Assembly: GCA_943788635.1 (NCBI GenBank)
Contig: CALSRA010000035.1
Location: forward strand, 1 to 64,000
Direction of reading: 5' to 3'
DNA length: 64,000 bases
Origin: an uncultured Alphaproteobacteria bacterium
Lineage (GTDB): Bacteria; Pseudomonadota; Alphaproteobacteria; UBA8366; GCA-2717185
The position numbers were made by a program, and so were the translations under genes. Within the stretch, counting starts at the first letter, position 1; each line of letters begins with the position of its first letter. The notes under the pieces were generated by a model. The model did not search any database and was not told the origin of the DNA. It worked only from the letters and a program-made list of their open reading frames with translations. Below are positions 46,064 to 54,460 of the stretch, one piece after another.

Positions 46064-47065
46064 ATGAAATTCGGTATATTTCTCGCGACACAATGGCCGG
46101 AGCAGGCCAGCCTGGACCAGGAAATCGGCAACCTCGCTGCACAGGTCCGCGCGGCCCGGAAGAACGGGTTTGCATCGGTATGGGTCGGACAGCATGTCCT
46201 CACCCGGCCGCTACAGATGATCCAGACTGTACCGCTGCTTGCCCGTCTGGCCGTAGAAGGCGAAGGCATGACCTTTGGCTCCTGCATTGCGCTGCTCGGC
46301 ATGCTGAATCCCATCATGGTCGCAGAAGAAGCCGCCAGCCTGGACTGGATCACCGGTGGCAATTTCGTGCTTGGTGTCGGGATCGGCTACCGGAAGGAAG
46401 AATTCGATTCCCTGAACGTGCCTTTCGAAAACAGGGTTGGACGATTTGAAGAAGCCCTGCCACTGATCCGACGGCTTTGGAGCGAGGAATGGGTAACCCA
46501 CAAGGGCGAGCATTTCACGGTCGACAATCTGGGCGCCGGCATCCGGCCACGCAACGGCAACAGCCTGCCGATCTGGATCGGCGCGCAGGTCCCACGCGCG
46601 GTACGCCGGGCAGCGCGGCTCGGCGATGTCTGGCTCCCCTCACCCACGCCGGAATACGAGGCGCTCAAAGAGTTCTTCGAGATTTACCACAAGGCCCGAA
46701 CCGAAGCAGGCCTGCCGATGCCGGAAAGCCAGCCACTGATCCGGGAATGTTTCGTCGGGGCAAGCCGGGAAACCGCCATGCAAGCCGCACGAGGCCCACT
46801 GCTGGCGAAGTATGAATCCTATGCCTCCTGGGGCGAAGCTGGCAGCACCAGCGGCGGCACGAGCCTTGCCGAAGGTTTTGACGACTTCATGGCCAATCGT
46901 TTCATCGTCGCCGACGAGGCCGAGGCAACGGACGAATTCGCGCGCTACCGGGATGATTTCGGCGTCGACCACATGATCCTGCGCATGCAATGGCCTGGCC
47001 TGCCGCAATCCGACGTCATCGAATGTATTGAGCGTGTCGGGCGAATCGCCGCCCGGTTGGGATAG
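46064..47065 (+). CDS. second luciferase-like (LLM class) flavin oxidoreductase
   Basis: The 333-residue protein begins MKFGIFLATQWPEQASLDQE, and has FASVWVGQHVLTRPLQMIQT, SLDWITGGNFVLGVGIGYRK and LPIWIGAQVPRAVRRAARLG. It is nearer to the FMNH2-dependent alkanal/limonene-type monooxygenases than its partner. Only the barrel outline and the GVGIGYRKEEF-type motif are shared with the upstream enzyme, so it is not a recent duplicate. ATG 46064 follows AGGAACG. Function unknown. Confidence 0.88.
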   Translation: MKFGIFLATQWPEQASLDQEIGNLAAQVRAARKNGFASVWVGQHVLTRPLQMIQTVPLLARLAVEGEGMTFGSCIALLGMLNPIMVAEEAASLDWITGGNFVLGVGIGYRKEEFDSLNVPFENRVGRFEEALPLIRRLWSEEWVTHKGEHFTVDNLGAGIRPRNGNSLPIWIGAQVPRAVRRAARLGDVWLPSPTPEYEALKEFFEIYHKARTEAGLPMPESQPLIRECFVGASRETAMQAARGPLLAKYESYASWGEAGSTSGGTSLAEGFDDFMANRFIVADEAEATDEFARYRDDFGVDHMILRMQWPGLPQSDVIECIERVGRIAARLG

Positions 47066-47088
47066 CCCCAGCAAACGGCCCTGTCGCG

Positions 47089-47667
47089 CTATTCGCCCGC
47101 CAGACGGGTTGAGGTCAGATAAGCCGCCAGAATGCCCGCTAACAGCAGCCAGCAGACAAGCTGGAACAGTACTGCGCCCAAAACATAGTCGAGCGGCATG
47201 TGAAACCAGACGGCGTCGCCAATCTGGATCAGAACCGTCCCCATAAGGCCGGCCAGACCGACAAGCATGAACCGGCTGCCGAATGTTCCCCTGCCGGACA
47301 GAAGAATCAGCCCTGTGGCCATCGCCGCCACGACAAAATTGTGCAGCACGCCAAACGCCAGCTTCCACGGGGACGCCGGGTCAACGCCTTCGCGCACATA
47401 ACTAAGCCGAAAGAACGGTCCTTCGGTATGTTTTGCCGTCCAGGCTTCCTTGGCATCGACCGTATCGCGGGGCCAGGGGTGAAGATACGTCCCGGTTTCA
47501 AGGCCACTGACATCCAGCGCATCGATAATCACACTATCAACGACATTCGCCTGGAATACGCCGACAGGCGCATAGAGAACGCCCCAGAAAAGCATTCCCC
47601 AAGCCATTATCGCCGCCGTGCCAAGGACGGATGCAATCGCCGCCGCCCTTATTTTTCTGACGAACAT
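47089..47667 (-). CDS. four-helix membrane protein of unknown function
   Basis: A 192-residue integral membrane protein: one helix near the N terminus (AAAIASVLGTAAIMAWGMLF), then a periplasmic stretch of ~65 residues (SVIIDALDVSGLETGTYLHP ... WTAKHTEGPFFRLSYVREG), and three more helices at about 104-122, 130-148 and 158-182. I recognise no family. ATG 47667 (MFVRKIRAAA) is chosen for GGGAGAGGGC just before it. It is convergent with the LLM pair and divergent from the enoyl-CoA hydratase gene. Confidence 0.78.
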   Translation of the reverse strand: MFVRKIRAAAIASVLGTAAIMAWGMLFWGVLYAPVGVFQANVVDSVIIDALDVSGLETGTYLHPWPRDTVDAKEAWTAKHTEGPFFRLSYVREGVDPASPWKLAFGVLHNFVVAAMATGLILLSGRGTFGSRFMLVGLAGLMGTVLIQIGDAVWFHMPLDYVLGAVLFQLVCWLLLAGILAAYLTSTRLAGE

Positions 47668-47855
47668 GCCCTCTCCCATCGGCCAGTCACCGTGTCCCCA
47701 CACCTATGATTGTAGCACCTCTTTCCGGCGAAGCGCGAAAGTCATTGGCGGCCCACAGCAATAGCCATGATTGCACATCGCCCCAACCGAATTGTCCACC
47801 CCCGGTCAGTGAGACATAATCGAAACAACGAACGGTTTCAGGAGAAGGATTTATA

Positions 47856-48659
47856 ATGCCCGCAACCGACAATCCGGTTCTCGCCGATCAAGAAGGGCAT
47901 GTCGCCATTCTGACGCTCAATCGCCCGGCAAAGAAGAATGCGATGAGTGATACAATGCTGGAGCAGCTCATCGACAGCATCCAGTCCGCCAACAGGGACG
48001 ACACCGTCCGCGCAATTGTCATTACGGGGTCAGGAAACTGCTTTTCAGCCGGGCGCGACATCTCCCAGTTTGATCAGAAAGCCATCCTGCAGGACATGTC
48101 GGTTGACCGGACCGTTGATATCTTCCTTAAAACCCTGACCTTGCTGCTGGAATCGCCCAAACCGACGATTGCCGCCATCCATGGCGTGGCGCTGGGTGGC
48201 GGACAGGCGGTATCCCTGGCTTGTGATTTTGTCGTTGCCGAAGCCGGGACCAAATTCGGTAATGTCGAGATGGCATACGGCTTTCCGGCCGCGATGAACA
48301 TCGCGTTGCTGACCCGACAGGTCGGCCGTCGGATCGGCCTGGAGATCGCCATGACGGGTGACCTCTATACAGCCGAGCAATATCACGGCTATGGCCTGGT
48401 CAACCGGCTGGCAGCGGCGGGAACGCTCATGGAAACAACACTTGGGTTTGTATCAACGCTGACCGAACGAGCACCCTGGGCGATACAGCGGACAAAATCG
48501 ACCTATCGACTGGCCGAAGACATGGCACTGCATGGCGCGTTGAATTTTGGCAATCAGCTAAACCAGTTGTTGATGCTGAACAGCCAGATCGAAAGCATTC
48601 ATTCCGGTGATGCCGGTGCCAGGGGCGCGATCAGGAATAATCTGTCTGGAAAGGACTGA
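47856..48659 (+). CDS. enoyl-CoA hydratase/isomerase family protein
   Basis: The 267-residue crotonase-fold protein shows HVAILTLNRPAKKNAMSDTM, VITGSGNCFSAGRDISQFDQ for the first oxyanion loop, and TIAAIHGVALGGGQAVSLAC for the second. The residue positions of the two catalytic glutamates of true hydratases are not clearly kept (NVEMAYGFPAAM), so isomerase, hydrolase or another activity is possible. AGGAGAAGG stands ten bases before the ATG. It forms a pair with the CaiB-like gene nine bases downstream. Confidence 0.87.
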   Translation: MPATDNPVLADQEGHVAILTLNRPAKKNAMSDTMLEQLIDSIQSANRDDTVRAIVITGSGNCFSAGRDISQFDQKAILQDMSVDRTVDIFLKTLTLLLESPKPTIAAIHGVALGGGQAVSLACDFVVAEAGTKFGNVEMAYGFPAAMNIALLTRQVGRRIGLEIAMTGDLYTAEQYHGYGLVNRLAAAGTLMETTLGFVSTLTERAPWAIQRTKSTYRLAEDMALHGALNFGNQLNQLLMLNSQIESIHSGDAGARGAIRNNLSGKD

Positions 48660-48668
48660 GAGAATATC

Positions 48669-49883
48669 GTGACACAAGCACCCGAAACACAAAAGAAGCC
48701 CCGCGCCTTTGAGGGCGTCCGTGTACTGGAATTCGCCGCGCTGATCGCCGGCCCGTCCTGCGGCAAGTATCTGGCCGATCACGGCGCCGACGTGGTCAAG
48801 ATCGAGCGGTTTCCGCTGGGCGACGTATCAAGGGCCTACAACCGCACAGGGGCGCCCCGCAGCCCGATGTATATGCAGCAGAACGCCGGCAAGCGCGGCA
48901 TGTGTATCGACCTGAAACAACCGGAAGGCATGGCGGTCGCCCGGGAACTCGCCGCCAAGGCCGATATCGTCATCGAAGCCTTCACACCCGGCGTCATGGA
49001 CCGGCTCGGGCTCGGTTACGAAGATCTGAAAAAGCTGAACCCGGCCATAATTTTGTGTTCCATCAGCGGATTCGGACAAAACGGCCCCAATGCCAAACGA
49101 CCGGGCTACGCCCATATCAGTCACGCGATGACCGGATGGCTGGCGATGCAGTTCCTGCATTGCGACCCGCCACAGGTGCCCCGCGGCCCCGGCATAGCCA
49201 TCGGTGACACGACCGCCGGGTTAACCGCTTTCGGGGCGGTTTCAGCGGCGCTATACCGCAAGGCTATGACCGGAGAAGGCGATCATATCGACATCTCCCT
49301 GTTCGACAGCCTGTTCGGCTCAAATGATTTCAGCCTGCAGACCTATCTGACCGCTGGCGAGGTTGACGTTTTCTATCACCCCGTCCACGCGACAAAGGAC
49401 GGCTATATCACGGCATCGGTCGGACCAGACCATCGTTCCTGGCAGGGCACCTGTGTCGCTATGGAACAGCCAGAACTTGCCAATGATCCAAGGTTTTCCG
49501 ACGCGGGAAAGCTTGAAGACAATATGGAAGAAGCCGCCGCCATCATGCGGGCCTGGCTTCAGAGCATGACATCGGAAGACGCCGAACGTCTGCTTACGGA
49601 AAACCATGTTGCCTGCGGTATTGTGCAGACGATCGACAAAGCGGTCCGCCAGCCACAGGTCAAGGCGCGCAACATGACTGTCACGGTCGACGATCCAGTC
49701 ATGGGACCCGTCGATCAGATAAACTCGGCCTTCCACTACAGCAACGCCGAATCCGGCGTGTCAGGCCCGGCACCAATGCTCGGCCAACACAACGCCGACG
49801 TACTGCGCCGCGACCTTGGTTACGATGAGGAGCACATCCAGCGCCTGCTGGAACAGGGCGTCCTGCGTTCAGAAGACCGTTGA
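48669..49883 (+). CDS. CaiB/BaiF family CoA-transferase
   Basis: The 404-residue class III CoA-transferase reads FEGVRVLEFAALIAGPSCGK, ADHGADVVKIERFPLGDVSR, RGMCIDLKQPEGMAVARELA, and FGQNGPNAKRPGYAHI. The catalytic Asp is expected in GIAIGDTTAGLTAFGAVSAA. Such enzymes move CoA between carboxylic acids in the cytosol. With the preceding enoyl-CoA hydratase-like gene it suggests breakdown of an unknown acid. The start is GTG 48669. Confidence 0.9.
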   Translation: MTQAPETQKKPRAFEGVRVLEFAALIAGPSCGKYLADHGADVVKIERFPLGDVSRAYNRTGAPRSPMYMQQNAGKRGMCIDLKQPEGMAVARELAAKADIVIEAFTPGVMDRLGLGYEDLKKLNPAIILCSISGFGQNGPNAKRPGYAHISHAMTGWLAMQFLHCDPPQVPRGPGIAIGDTTAGLTAFGAVSAALYRKAMTGEGDHIDISLFDSLFGSNDFSLQTYLTAGEVDVFYHPVHATKDGYITASVGPDHRSWQGTCVAMEQPELANDPRFSDAGKLEDNMEEAAAIMRAWLQSMTSEDAERLLTENHVACGIVQTIDKAVRQPQVKARNMTVTVDDPVMGPVDQINSAFHYSNAESGVSGPAPMLGQHNADVLRRDLGYDEEHIQRLLEQGVLRSEDR

Positions 49884-49902
49884 GGACGCCTGATCCCGCC
49901 CT

Positions 49903-50754
49903 TCAGGCGATCAGATCGCCGATATAGCGTGGCAGGGCGAAGGCAGCCTGATGCACAGCAGGCGTATAATATCGCGTATCGATACCGGCGGCATCGAACC
50001 GCGACTGCAGCGTCGGCAGATCCGTATGCCGCAACGTTTCATTTTCCGTCGCCCATCCGAATGCCATACACCCGCCGACATATGTCGGCACTGCCGCCGT
50101 ATAACAATATGCATCGGAAAACAGCCCCCGCATTGCCGCAACAGACTTCGCCAGTTCTTCCGGCTGCATGAAAGGGACACCGTTCTGCGTTACCAGAATG
50201 CCACCAGGAGCGAGGCATCGATGGCACGCCCGGTAGAACCGATCCGAAAACAGCGCCTCCCCGGGGCCGATGGGATCCGTTGAATCAACAATTATGACGT
50301 CAAAGCGGTCCGCCGTCGTTTCCGCATGAACAAGGCCGTCGGCGATGACGATATTCGTGCGCGGATCATCAAAAGCCTCGCCACAAATACTGCCCAGGTA
50401 TTTTTTAGAGAATTCGATAACACCCGCATCAATCTCCACCAGGGTCACGTGCTCGACCGAGCGGTGTTTGAGGGCTTCTTCGATCATCCCGCCATCGCCG
50501 CCACCGACAACCATTACGCGGCGCGCCTGCCCATGGGCCAGCAAAGGCACATGCGTCAGCATTTCATGGTAGATAAATTCGTCTTTTTCAGTCGTCTGAA
50601 CGACGCCATCCAGGGTCAATACGCGGCCAAATCGTTCATTTTCAAACAGATTCAGCTTCTGAAGTTCGCTATCGCCCTGAAATAACTGCTCCGTGATCCG
50701 CATCCGGGAATGAATGCCCGGATACAATGTTTCCTCAAACCAGTCGTCACTCAC
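49903..50754 (-). CDS. speE: spermidine synthase
   Basis: The 283-residue aminopropyltransferase carries the signature VMVVGGGDGGMIEEALKHRS, VTLVEIDAGVIEFSKKYLGS, the catalytic Asp in VIIVDSTDPIGPGEALFSDR, and MAFGWATENETLRHTD near the end. It transfers the aminopropyl group from decarboxylated SAM to putrescine. The GTG start overlaps the speD stop by four bases (GTGA), so both polyamine genes are coupled. Confidence 0.96.
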   Translation of the reverse strand: MSDDWFEETLYPGIHSRMRITEQLFQGDSELQKLNLFENERFGRVLTLDGVVQTTEKDEFIYHEMLTHVPLLAHGQARRVMVVGGGDGGMIEEALKHRSVEHVTLVEIDAGVIEFSKKYLGSICGEAFDDPRTNIVIADGLVHAETTADRFDVIIVDSTDPIGPGEALFSDRFYRACHRCLAPGGILVTQNGVPFMQPEELAKSVAAMRGLFSDAYCYTAAVPTYVGGCMAFGWATENETLRHTDLPTLQSRFDAAGIDTRYYTPAVHQAAFALPRYIGDLIA

Positions 50755-51209
50755 AACTGGCCCCGACGGTGTTCTCCCACCTCGACGCGATCCGGCTGGA
50801 ATGCCCTGCGCAAGACGTCCACCGCCCGCTGCGGTTCGGCATCACCACACATGAACACATCCAGCGCCACGTATCCGTTCTCCGGCCAGCTATGAATGCT
50901 GATATGCGATTCCGCCAATACGGCAACGCCCGAAACGCCATTGTTTTCCGTAAAATGATGAAGGTGAATATGCAGTAACGTAGCGCCGGACGCCTCTACG
51001 CATTCGCGCATCGTGGCGTCGATGAACTCAATATCATCCAGGCGTTTGGCGCCGAAGAGATCAACGATCAAATGCGTGCCCGCAAAACGAACACCATCGA
51101 TTTCCTTGAAATGATCCGTATTCGGGTAATGGCTAGGCGCATCAATGGCAGATTCATCTGCATCAGGCGTCATGTCCGCAAAATATTCGGACGGTAGATT
51201 GTCGGTCAT
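50751..51209 (-). CDS. speD: S-adenosylmethionine decarboxylase proenzyme
   Basis: The 152-residue prokaryotic SpeD cleaves itself at Glu100-Ser101 in GVAVLAESHISIHSWPENGY to create the pyruvoyl cofactor. The N-terminal ~30 residues are a polar extension before the core FAGTHLIVDLFGAKRLDDIE; LLHIHLHHFTENNGVSGVAV lines the active site. Its product feeds SpeE. ATG 51209 (MTDNLPSEYF) is preferred over 51218 for GGGTGTG context only, so the exact start is open. Confidence 0.94.
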   Translation of the reverse strand: MTDNLPSEYFADMTPDADESAIDAPSHYPNTDHFKEIDGVRFAGTHLIVDLFGAKRLDDIEFIDATMRECVEASGATLLHIHLHHFTENNGVSGVAVLAESHISIHSWPENGYVALDVFMCGDAEPQRAVDVLRRAFQPDRVEVGEHRRGQL

Positions 51210-51436
51210 CGGGCACACCCCTTCATTTACGGCGAAACCGGCACTGTCAGAGCCGCGCTATATGCGGCCAAGTGCGTCCGTTTGCAAGAAAAAATTTGCG
51301 CGTTTCCGCCGCTTTTTTGGGCATCCCCGATCCGCCGACTACATGTGCCACTCCCGCACGGTGCAACGCCCGATCTTTAGCGATATGATGTGTTCAACAA
51401 GCTCTCTCCACCTGATCACGGCGGCCCAATTTCATC

Positions 51437-52240
51437 ATGGATATTTTCGAATTCACGCAGGGTACATCTCCCCTGCTGATTAGCGTCCCGCACGCCGGAA
51501 CATTCGTTCCAGCAACTTTGGCAAGCGGGATGACGGCCTCAGCAAACACATCGCCGGATGCGGACTGGCACGTAGACCAATTGTATGATTTTGCGCGTGA
51601 TCTCGGTGCCTCCTTCATCGTGGCGACCCATTCACGCTATGTCGTCGACCTGAATCGCCCTCCCGACGGCAGTTCCCTGTATCCAGGACAGGATGTCACG
51701 GAATTATGCCCGCTTTTGCAATTTGACAGCAGCCCGATCTATCAACCCGGACAGGAACCCGACGCATCGGATGTTGCCGCACGGCGCGATACTTATTGGC
51801 GCCCTTACCATGAGAAACTGGCATCGGAGCTGCACAGAATTCGCGACCAGCACGGTTACGCGTTGCTTTGGGACGCCCATTCCATCCGCTCTGTCGAACC
51901 ACGTTTCTTCGACGGGCGGTTGCCGGACCTCAACCTCGGCAACGGTGATGGAACAGCATGCGATGCGACCCTCGCCACGCGCCTTTCCGCCGTGGCGCAG
52001 GAATCGGAAGGTTACACCGCCATTCTGAATGGTCGCTTCAAGGGCGGGCATATCACCCGTAACTTTGGCAATCCGGCCAACCGTATACATGCAATGCAGC
52101 TTGAATTGTCGCAGATCACCTATATGGAAGAATTTCCGCCATACCGGTTCCGCGACGATCTGGCGAACGGTGTCCGGCCGGTCCTGAAACGCCTTTTGGA
52201 GGCGATGCTGGACTGGGGCCGCACCCACGGCGCCCGGTAA
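51437..52240 (+). CDS. hutG: N-formylglutamate amidohydrolase (HutG-type)
   Basis: The 267-residue zinc-dependent enzyme of the FGase family reads SPLLISVPHAGTFVPATLAS, ADWHVDQLYDFARDLGASFI, VVDLNRPPDGSSLYPGQDVT, YALLWDAHSIRSVEPRFFDG and GHITRNFGNPANRIHAMQLE. It splits N-formylglutamate into formate and glutamate at the end of histidine breakdown. No other hut genes are nearby, so the family member might serve another N-formyl substrate. ATG 51437 is in agreement with family starts. Confidence 0.92.
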   Translation: MDIFEFTQGTSPLLISVPHAGTFVPATLASGMTASANTSPDADWHVDQLYDFARDLGASFIVATHSRYVVDLNRPPDGSSLYPGQDVTELCPLLQFDSSPIYQPGQEPDASDVAARRDTYWRPYHEKLASELHRIRDQHGYALLWDAHSIRSVEPRFFDGRLPDLNLGNGDGTACDATLATRLSAVAQESEGYTAILNGRFKGGHITRNFGNPANRIHAMQLELSQITYMEEFPPYRFRDDLANGVRPVLKRLLEAMLDWGRTHGAR

Positions 52241-52278
52241 TCATCAATCCTATCAACACGACAGCAATGGAGAGTGAG

Positions 52279-52659
52279 ATGACCAGCGAAGCCTACAAGC
52301 AGGGAGAACAGGTCCGTCGCGACGTTCTGGGCAGCGAGCGCGTTGACGCGACAATGAAGGACCCTGACGATTTCAGCTATGCGATGATGGAGGTCACGAC
52401 TGAATTCGCATGGGGCCAGATATGGACCCGCCCCGCGATCGATCGACGAACCCGCAGTTTCATGACACTGGCCATGCTGGCCGCGCTGAACCGGCCGCAT
52501 GAAATTGCCGTCCATGTACAAGGCGCGCTCAACAACGGCCTGACACGTGAAGAAATCAAGGAGATATTCCTGCACGTTCTGCCATATTGCGGCGCACCCG
52601 CAGCGATCGACGCCACAGCCGTGGCGAAGAAGGTCTTCGAAGAACTGGACGCGAAATAG
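52279..52659 (+). CDS. carboxymuconolactone decarboxylase family protein
   Basis: The 126-residue helical protein resembles PcaC: EQVRRDVLGSERVDATMKDP, DDFSYAMMEVTTEFAWGQIW, RTRSFMTLAMLAALNRPHEI, and HVQGALNNGLTREEIKEIFL with the following LPYCGAPAAID. In the beta-ketoadipate path it decarboxylates gamma-carboxymuconolactone, but the wider family includes unrelated oxidative proteins and no other pca gene is close. ATG 52279 has GGAG six bases ahead; ATG 52267 is less likely. It overlaps no gene and is followed by an enoyl-CoA hydratase. Confidence 0.88.
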   Translation: MTSEAYKQGEQVRRDVLGSERVDATMKDPDDFSYAMMEVTTEFAWGQIWTRPAIDRRTRSFMTLAMLAALNRPHEIAVHVQGALNNGLTREEIKEIFLHVLPYCGAPAAIDATAVAKKVFEELDAK

Positions 52660-52661
52660 CG

Positions 52662-53477
52662 ATGGCGGCGACGGGAAAAGAACCGGATGCTGACTATGAC
52701 ACCTTGTTGTTTGAGGTATCCGGCAATGTCGCGCGGATCACCCTGAATCGGCCCGACGCGGCAAACAGCCTCAATGAATCAATGGGGCGGGAGTTGATGC
52801 TGGCGGCGATCCGGTGCGATGAAGATCCGGATATACGGGCCGTTGTCCTGACTGGTGCCGGCAAGATGTTCAGTGCCGGGGGCGATCTGAAATCATTTGC
52901 CGCCTTCGGCAACGATACCGGCGCGAAACTCAAGGAAATCACGACCTATTTCCATGCCGCTGTTTCCCGGTTCGCCCGCATGAACCCGCCGCTCATCATT
53001 GCGGTGAATGGTATGGCCGCCGGCGCCGGAATGAGCCTTGCGGCATCGGGGGATTTGGTTCTGGCGGCGCGCAGCGCCCGGTTTACGATGGCATACACCG
53101 CCGCGGGACTGGCACCGGATGGAAGTTCGACATGGTACCTGCCACGGCTCATCGGAATGCGCCGGACCCAGGAGCTGATGCTTACCAATCGTTTGCTTTC
53201 CGCAAAGGAAGCCATGGAATGGGGGCTTATCAACCGGATTGTCGATGACGAACAACTGCTCGACGAAGCGATGGCAATGGCGCAGCAACTGGCAAGCGGC
53301 GCGACGCTAGCCTATGGCGCTGTAAAGGCGCTTCTGTCGGATAGCCTAGGAACCCCGCTTGAAGCCCAGATGGAGGCGGAGTCCCGCGCCATTGCGGCAA
53401 TGGCACAAACGGATGATGGCCGTGAAGGCATCGCCGCCTTCCTTGCGAAACGGCAACCGACCTTCAAGGGAAAATAG
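52662..53477 (+). CDS. enoyl-CoA hydratase/isomerase family protein
   Basis: The 271-residue crotonase-fold protein has VARITLNRPDAANSLNESMG, VLTGAGKMFSAGGDLKSFAA, IIAVNGMAAGAGMSLAASGD and FTMAYTAAGLAPDGSSTWYL. The last segment (AGLAPDGS) is typical of PaaG-like delta-isomerases, where an Asp near this position acts. It starts at ATG 52662, two bases after the carboxymuconolactone gene stop, so the two are one operon. The substrate is unknown. Confidence 0.89.
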   Translation: MAATGKEPDADYDTLLFEVSGNVARITLNRPDAANSLNESMGRELMLAAIRCDEDPDIRAVVLTGAGKMFSAGGDLKSFAAFGNDTGAKLKEITTYFHAAVSRFARMNPPLIIAVNGMAAGAGMSLAASGDLVLAARSARFTMAYTAAGLAPDGSSTWYLPRLIGMRRTQELMLTNRLLSAKEAMEWGLINRIVDDEQLLDEAMAMAQQLASGATLAYGAVKALLSDSLGTPLEAQMEAESRAIAAMAQTDDGREGIAAFLAKRQPTFKGK

Positions 53478-53583
53478 AGAGGTTGATAGCAGGCCTTATT
53501 TGCTCTAAACGACGGTTCCACCATACGAATACGCCGCCGACAATGCCCGCCCGACATAGGGTATGGCGGCAAGACACTAACTT

Positions 53584-53600
53584 CATGTATAATATACATG
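53584..53600. promoter_or_regulatory. perfect palindrome containing a -10-like TATAAT before hspQ
   Basis: CATGTATA (53584-53591), a central A, and TATACATG (53593-53600) form a perfect 17-bp palindrome. TATAAT at 53588-53593 lies inside it, 32 bp before the hspQ start. This suggests a promoter overlapped by an operator; no clear -35 is visible 17 bp upstream. Confidence 0.45.
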
Positions 53601-53625
53601 ATTTTTCGACTTCAGGATGACTGAA

Positions 53626-53955
53626 ATGACGACCAGAACCGCAAAATTCGGCATTGGGCATGTTGTTCGCCATCGCGTGCATCCGTTTCGTGGTGTCATC
53701 TTTGACGTCGATCCTGTTTTCGCCAATACCGACGAATGGTGGGACTCAATCCCGGAAAAGAACCGGCCATCGAAAGACCAGCCGTTCTACCATCTGCTCG
53801 CAGAGAACTCCGATACGACGTATATTGCCTATGTTTCAGAACAGAATCTGCTGTTTGACGAAACGGGCGATCCGGTATCGCATCCCCAGGTACCCGAGCT
53901 TTTTTCAGGTATAGAAAACGGCTGCTACGTCGTTCGTCAGGATAACGTGCATTAA
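53626..53955 (+). CDS. hspQ: heat shock protein HspQ
   Basis: The 109-residue YccV-family protein reads TAKFGIGHVVRHRVHPFRGV, IFDVDPVFANTDEWWDSIPE, KDQPFYHLLAENSDTTYIAY and ends in an acidic/Asn tail. HspQ binds hemimethylated DNA (in some species) and acts as a Lon specificity factor in stress. ATG 53626 (MTTRTAKFG) has AGGA eight bases upstream; ATG 53617 is in frame but too near to it. A palindrome sits in its promoter region. Confidence 0.93.
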   Translation: MTTRTAKFGIGHVVRHRVHPFRGVIFDVDPVFANTDEWWDSIPEKNRPSKDQPFYHLLAENSDTTYIAYVSEQNLLFDETGDPVSHPQVPELFSGIENGCYVVRQDNVH

Positions 53956-53974
53956 CACGCGGTTCTGACGAAAA

Positions 53975-53994
53975 TGGTCCCTGATCGGGGACCA
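53975..53994 (-). terminator. hairpin between hspQ and the small sugar-transferase-like gene
   Basis: TGGTCCC (53975-53981) and GGGACCA (53988-53994) form a perfect 7-bp stem around six bases. On the minus strand it is followed by TTTTC, so it may stop transcripts running leftward from the tartrate dehydrogenase gene; on the plus strand no T-run follows. Confidence 0.4.
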
Positions 53995-54130
53995 TATACC
54001 CCCCAATTTCAAAGTAGCGGATTTCCCACCCCATTTGGGTGACGAAACCTTTTTGATTTAACGGTTTATTCAGCAAAGGGTCGGGACGCGATATGCGCAG
54101 CCACCGACATTTGCGAAGGGAAATCGTTGA

Positions 54131-54442
54131 ATGGTTGATTCCGAACGGCAATCAGGCTTCGCAGGAAACCCGCACAGCGCCCTGAACCGGGCAATGGGGC
54201 TTCTGCTCCTTGCCTATTTTTCACCCATCATACTGTTGATCAGCACGTTCATCCTGTTGCGTTACGGACGCGCGCCCGTCTTCGGCGCATCGCTGACACC
54301 TGACACGACGTTATGGCAGTTCAATATCGCCGAAGAATACGGACGGTCCAGCCGCTTCCTGAAGCAGTCCAGATTGCATCTTCTGCCACAGCTCGCCAAT
54401 GTAGCGCGCGGCGAAATCCCTTTTTCTATGGCATTGCGCTAA
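54131..54442 (+). CDS. very short sugar-transferase-like membrane protein
   Basis: The 103-residue product has one N-terminal membrane helix (GLLLLAYFSPIILLISTFIL, ~23-42), followed by RYGRAPVFGASLTPDTTLWQ and SSRFLKQSRLHLLPQLANVA then RGEIPFS. These match, in order, the membrane hairpin, the PGPVFFRQ region and the GRFLRRxSLDELPQLxNVLRGEMS stretch of WcaJ/exopolysaccharide sugar-phosphate transferases, but the middle catalytic portion and the end (VGPRP) are absent. It may be a degenerate fragment or a miniature regulator. The ribosome site is AGGG far upstream. Confidence 0.55.
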   Translation: MVDSERQSGFAGNPHSALNRAMGLLLLAYFSPIILLISTFILLRYGRAPVFGASLTPDTTLWQFNIAEEYGRSSRFLKQSRLHLLPQLANVARGEIPFSMALR

Positions 54443-54460
54443 AGTTCAGCAATAATCCGA

